A DNA stretch of 7,732 nt, from NCBI GenBank assembly GCA_016183835.1, contig JACPDV010000482.1, positions 1 through 7,732 on the forward strand, read 5' to 3'. Source of the DNA: Armatimonadota bacterium. GTDB lineage: Bacteria; Armatimonadota; UBA10988. The notes beneath the pieces were generated by a model. It was given only the letters and a program-made list of their open reading frames with translations. It made no database searches and was not told the origin of the DNA. The position numbers and the translations under genes are program-made. Within the stretch, counting starts at the first letter, position 1. The number at the start of each line of letters is the position of its first letter. This document shows positions 5,591 to 7,732 of the stretch, piece after piece.

Positions 5591-6073
5591 ATGGAAACCC
5601 GCTCCGTCGGCAGTCCCGTCGTGGTCCTGCGCAAAGCGTCGGTGGCCGATGCCGAGGCCATTGCCGCGCTGATCCAGCCATACGCGGCGCGCGACCTGAT
5701 GCTCCCACGCCCGCTCCCGCAGCTCTACGAGGGGATCCGCGACTTCCATGTGGCCTGCACCGGCGAGCGGCTGAGCGGCTGTGTGGCCCTGCACGTGTTC
5801 GATGCCGCGCTGGGCGAGATCAAGTCGCTGGCGGTGTCGCCCGACGCGCAGCACCAGGGGCTGGGCACGCAGTTGGTGCAGCGGGCGCTGGCCGAGGCCC
5901 GCGCCCTGGGGCTCAGCCGGGTGTTCGCCCTGGTGCTCCGCGACGGGCTCTACACGCGCCTCGGGTTCCAGGTGGTGGAGCGCGACGCGCTGCCGCAGAA
6001 GGTGTGGGGCGAGTGCATCTTCTGTCCCAAGTTCCATCGCTGCGACGAAGTCGCCGTGGCCATCGACGTGTGA
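5591..6073 (+). CDS. argA: ArgA-type GNAT acetyltransferase (probable N-acetylglutamate synthase)
   Basis: A 160-residue single-domain GNAT protein. It probably transfers acetyl from acetyl-CoA to the amino group of glutamate, the first step of arginine synthesis, in the cytoplasm. The acetyl-CoA loop is visible as Q87-x-x-G90-x-G92, within the segment EIKSLAVSPDAQHQGLGTQL (76-95). Other family marks are LMLPRPLPQLYEGIRDF (36-52), RVFALVLRDGLYTRLGF (110-126) and a conserved end with LPQKVWGECIFCPKFHRCDE (134-153). This matches the short, kinase-domain-free N-acetylglutamate synthases as I recall them, for example in actinobacteria and Geobacter. Cys142, 145 and 151 form the family's typical cluster. 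The start is the ATG at 5591; a G-rich stretch (AGGGGGTAGGG, 5573-5583) precedes it rather than a clean GGAG. No other arginine gene is in the window, so another amino-acid substrate cannot be excluded. Confidence 0.85.
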   Translation: METRSVGSPVVVLRKASVADAEAIAALIQPYAARDLMLPRPLPQLYEGIRDFHVACTGERLSGCVALHVFDAALGEIKSLAVSPDAQHQGLGTQLVQRALAEARALGLSRVFALVLRDGLYTRLGFQVVERDALPQKVWGECIFCPKFHRCDEVAVAIDV

Positions 6074-6108
6074 GGGGGCCCGGAATCGCCCTGCGCGGCA
6101 CCGCCGGC

Positions 6109-6135
6109 TTGCCGATGTCGTCAGAGGGGTAAGAT
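6109..6135 (+). promoter_or_regulatory. Possible promoter of the LPP20-domain gene
   Basis: TTGCCG (6109-6114) and TAAGAT (6130-6135, 4 of 6 to the -10 consensus) are 15 bp apart, or 16 bp if CTTGCC is taken as the -35. The spacing is short for sigma70. Transcription would start near 6142, about 40 nt before the ATG at 6183. Confidence 0.35.
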
Positions 6136-6141
6136 CCCCTC
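6124..6141. promoter_or_regulatory. Inverted repeat framing the putative -10 box
   Basis: GAGGGG (6124-6129) and CCCCTC (6136-6141) are perfect inverted arms, and the 6 bp between them are exactly the candidate -10 TAAGAT. It could be an operator or a small hairpin. No T-run follows, so it is not a terminator for the preceding acetyltransferase gene. Confidence 0.3.
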
Positions 6142-6182
6142 GTAGGGCGATGTAGGTCGTTGAGCCCGCGGGAGTGTGGGCC

Positions 6183-7094
6183 ATGAGCCGGAGAGCGTGG
6201 CCGCTGCTGCTTCTGGCAAGCGCGGCGTTGGCCGAGGTCGAAGCCCCGGCCGACGTCGCGGTGCGCCTGGCCAACGGCCGGGCCGAGGTCAACTGGACTG
6301 CCCAGGAGATCACCGCGGTCGGGTATGGCCCTCCCCAGGAGGCCCCCACGCCCGCCGCCGCCCGCGTCAAGCAGCGCCGAGTGGCCATCGCCGACGCCTA
6401 CCGCCTCTTGGCCGAAGCCGTGGCCGGCGTGCAGGTCACTTCCGAAAGCACCGTCGCGGGCTACCAACTCGCCGTCAAGGAGATCAGAACCCGCGTGGAC
6501 GCCGTGGTGAGCGGCCAGGAGATCATCGGCGAGTGGGTCGAAGAGGACGGCACCGTCGCCGTGACGATCGCCGCGCCGCTCGCGGGCAAGCCCGGCAGCG
6601 TGGCGTCGGTGATCCTGCCGCACGTGCGCCGGAGCGACCGCGAAGCGGCTCAGTCCGCCGGCTCGGACGGCGACCATGGCCCGCTCCTGGATGTGCCGGC
6701 GCGCCCGCCGGCGCCGCCCAGCCCGCTGCCGGCGCGTCAGCCCGGCCCCTACACCGGTCTGGTGGTCGATGCCCGTGGGTTCGGCCTGCTCCCGGCGATG
6801 TCGCCGCGGCTGGTGTCGGCCGGCGGAGCCGAGGTGTGGAGCGTCGCTGCCGCGCCGCCCGAACTGCTGCAGAGCACGGGCGCGGTCGGCTACGTCAGCG
6901 ATCTCTCCGCCGCGCTCGGCGGGCATTGCGCACGGGTCGGCGACAACCCGCTGGTGGTGAGGGCACTGGGGCGTCACGGCTCGCTTAAGGCCAACCCGGT
7001 GCTCAGCCTCGCCGATGCGCAGACGGTGCAGCAGGAAAACGCGCGCAGCCGCTTCCTGGACCGCCTGCAGGTGGTGTTCGTGGTGGACGGCTAG
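6183..7094 (+). CDS. Secreted LPP20-domain envelope protein
   Basis: A 303-residue exported protein. The ATG at 6183 has GGGAG (6170-6174) 8 nt upstream and gives a clean signal peptide (SRRAWPLLLLASAALA, residues 2-17, cleavage near ALA). An in-frame GTG at 6174 overlaps that site. Residues about 35-135 match the LPP20 pattern: VNWTAQEITAVGYG (36-49), AARVKQRRVAIADAYRLLAE (59-78), GVQVTSEST (82-90), then VVSGQEIIGEWVEEDGTVAV (108-127). A Pro-rich linker spans about 170-188. A second domain begins PYTGLVVDARGFGLLPAMSP (189-208), a block I recall following LPP20 domains in other bacteria. LPP20 domains occur in outer-membrane lipoproteins and, in related form, in flagellar FlgT. This protein lacks a lipobox Cys, so it should be periplasmic or surface-associated rather than lipidated. 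Role unknown. Its stop shares CTAG (7091-7094) with the convergent prenyltransferase. Confidence 0.75.
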   Translation: MSRRAWPLLLLASAALAEVEAPADVAVRLANGRAEVNWTAQEITAVGYGPPQEAPTPAAARVKQRRVAIADAYRLLAEAVAGVQVTSESTVAGYQLAVKEIRTRVDAVVSGQEIIGEWVEEDGTVAVTIAAPLAGKPGSVASVILPHVRRSDREAAQSAGSDGDHGPLLDVPARPPAPPSPLPARQPGPYTGLVVDARGFGLLPAMSPRLVSAGGAEVWSVAAAPPELLQSTGAVGYVSDLSAALGGHCARVGDNPLVVRALGRHGSLKANPVLSLADAQTVQQENARSRFLDRLQVVFVVDG

Positions 7095-7732
7095 CCGAGC
7101 CAGCCCGCGAAGTCCACCAGCCCGGCCAGCAGCAGCAGCGCCCCCAGCACGCCGTTGAGCGTGAAGAACGCCGTGTTCACCCGCCGCAGGTCGTCGGGCC
7201 GCACCACGCGGTGCTCGAAGTGCAGCAGCACCGCCGCCAGCACCACGCCGCCGGCGAACCCGGCGCCGAGTCCCGGGCCGGTGTAGGCCACACCAACCAG
7301 CACCAGCACCATCGCCAGATGACTCAGCCGGGCCAGGACGAGTGACGTCTCGATCCCGAGCCAGACCGGGATCGAGCAGAGTCCCGCACGGCGGTCGTAG
7401 TCGTAGTCCATGGTGGCGTAGAGGATGTCGAACCCGCCCACCCAGCACGCGACGGCGACGAGCAGCAGCCAGGGTGCGGGACTGTGGGGCAGACGCCCGG
7501 TGATCGCCACCCAGGCGCCCACCGGGCTAAGCGCCAGCGCCAGACCCAGCACGTAGTGGCAGGCCGCGGTGAAACGCTTGGTGAGGCTGTAGCCGAAGGC
7601 CACCGCCAAGACGGCCGGGCTGAGCAGGAGGGCCAGCGGATTGAACTGCCACGCCGCCAGGACGAGCAGGCCCGAGCCGGCCAACACGAACGCAGCGTAG
7701 GCGGCCGGCCGCGCGCGCCCGGCGGCGAGCGG
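7091..7732 (-). CDS. ubiA: UbiA-family prenyltransferase, 3' part (runs off right edge)
   Basis: The frame is open from base 7732 to the TAG at 7093-7091, giving 213 visible C-terminal residues of a protein usually near 290. The N-terminus, including the first Asp-rich motif, is outside the window. These integral membrane enzymes attach a polyprenyl chain to an aromatic acid such as 4-hydroxybenzoate in quinone synthesis. Visible marks are PLAAGR at the very edge, GYSLTKRF (47-54) and the second Asp-rich motif DILYATMDYDYD (102-113), which binds the prenyl diphosphate through Mg2+. The end reads NTAFFTLNGVLGALLLLAGLVD (185-206). About six hydrophobic helices are present. The YSLTKRF and FDILYA blocks fit the UbiA-like subgroup, which includes enzymes of ubiquinone synthesis and of the futalosine menaquinone route (MqnP). 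The window does not show which pathway applies, so the symbol is a family label. Confidence 0.88.
   Translation of the reverse strand, partial: PLAAGRARPAAYAAFVLAGSGLLVLAAWQFNPLALLLSPAVLAVAFGYSLTKRFTAACHYVLGLALALSPVGAWVAITGRLPHSPAPWLLLVAVACWVGGFDILYATMDYDYDRRAGLCSIPVWLGIETSLVLARLSHLAMVLVLVGVAYTGPGLGAGFAGGVVLAAVLLHFEHRVVRPDDLRRVNTAFFTLNGVLGALLLLAGLVDFAGWLG

Noticed and set aside
5134..6132. 332-codon plus-strand open frame
   Set aside because: It overlaps two better-supported genes in another frame and has Arg/Gly-rich shadow composition.
5913..7448. 511-codon minus-strand open frame
   Set aside because: It is antisense to the acetyltransferase and LPP20 genes and overlaps the prenyltransferase out of frame; it is His/Arg/Gly-rich with no domain.
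1..7732. CRISPR array, tRNA, rRNA, transposase or phage gene
   Set aside because: No regularly spaced repeats, cloverleaf-like segments, conserved rRNA stretches or recombinase motifs were recognised on either strand.

Overview
This is a GC-rich (roughly 70% by eye) bacterial chromosomal window with ordinary single-copy genes. There are no transposases, phage genes, rRNA, tRNA or CRISPR arrays. Secreted and membrane proteins with Sec signals, a heparinase II/III-type polysaccharide lyase, an LPP20-type envelope protein and a UbiA-type quinone prenyltransferase suggest an environmental diderm bacterium. Armatimonadota, Planctomycetota or a related uncultured lineage are possible, but this is inference and the sequence does not fix the phylum.

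Layout. (1) 1-1325, minus strand: a lipid kinase of the YegS/diacylglycerol kinase family overlaps by ATGA with a zinc-ribbon membrane protein that runs off the left edge. (2) 1366-2202, plus: a promoter, a structured leader and a second zinc-ribbon membrane protein. Its reading frame is broken by an exact 11-bp tandem duplication; removing one copy restores a 233-residue, four-helix protein. (3) 2313-2663, plus: a small helical orphan protein. (4) 2660-4987, minus: a large secreted heparinase II/III-like lyase. (5) 4988-5323: a gene-free stretch holding a REPIN-like pair of inverted palindromes and a strong sigma70-type promoter. (6) 5324-6073, plus: a 62-residue Cys-containing protein and an ArgA-type GNAT acetyltransferase, possibly co-transcribed. 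(7) 6183-7094, plus: a secreted LPP20-domain protein. (8) 7091-7732, minus: the 3' part of a UbiA-family prenyltransferase.

The genes do not form one pathway. They are separate short transcription units covering lipid phosphorylation, polysaccharide breakdown, the first step of arginine synthesis, the cell envelope and quinone synthesis. Two structural points stand out. Both convergent gene pairs (2660-2663 and 7091-7094) end on the same palindromic CTAG, which supplies a TAG stop to each strand. The 11-bp duplication in the second zinc-ribbon gene gives a complete mechanical explanation for its frameshift. I did not see a convincing multi-gene undescribed system; the best leads are the duplication, the REPIN-like element, the leader with two competing pairings, and the small Cys protein with its own strong promoter.
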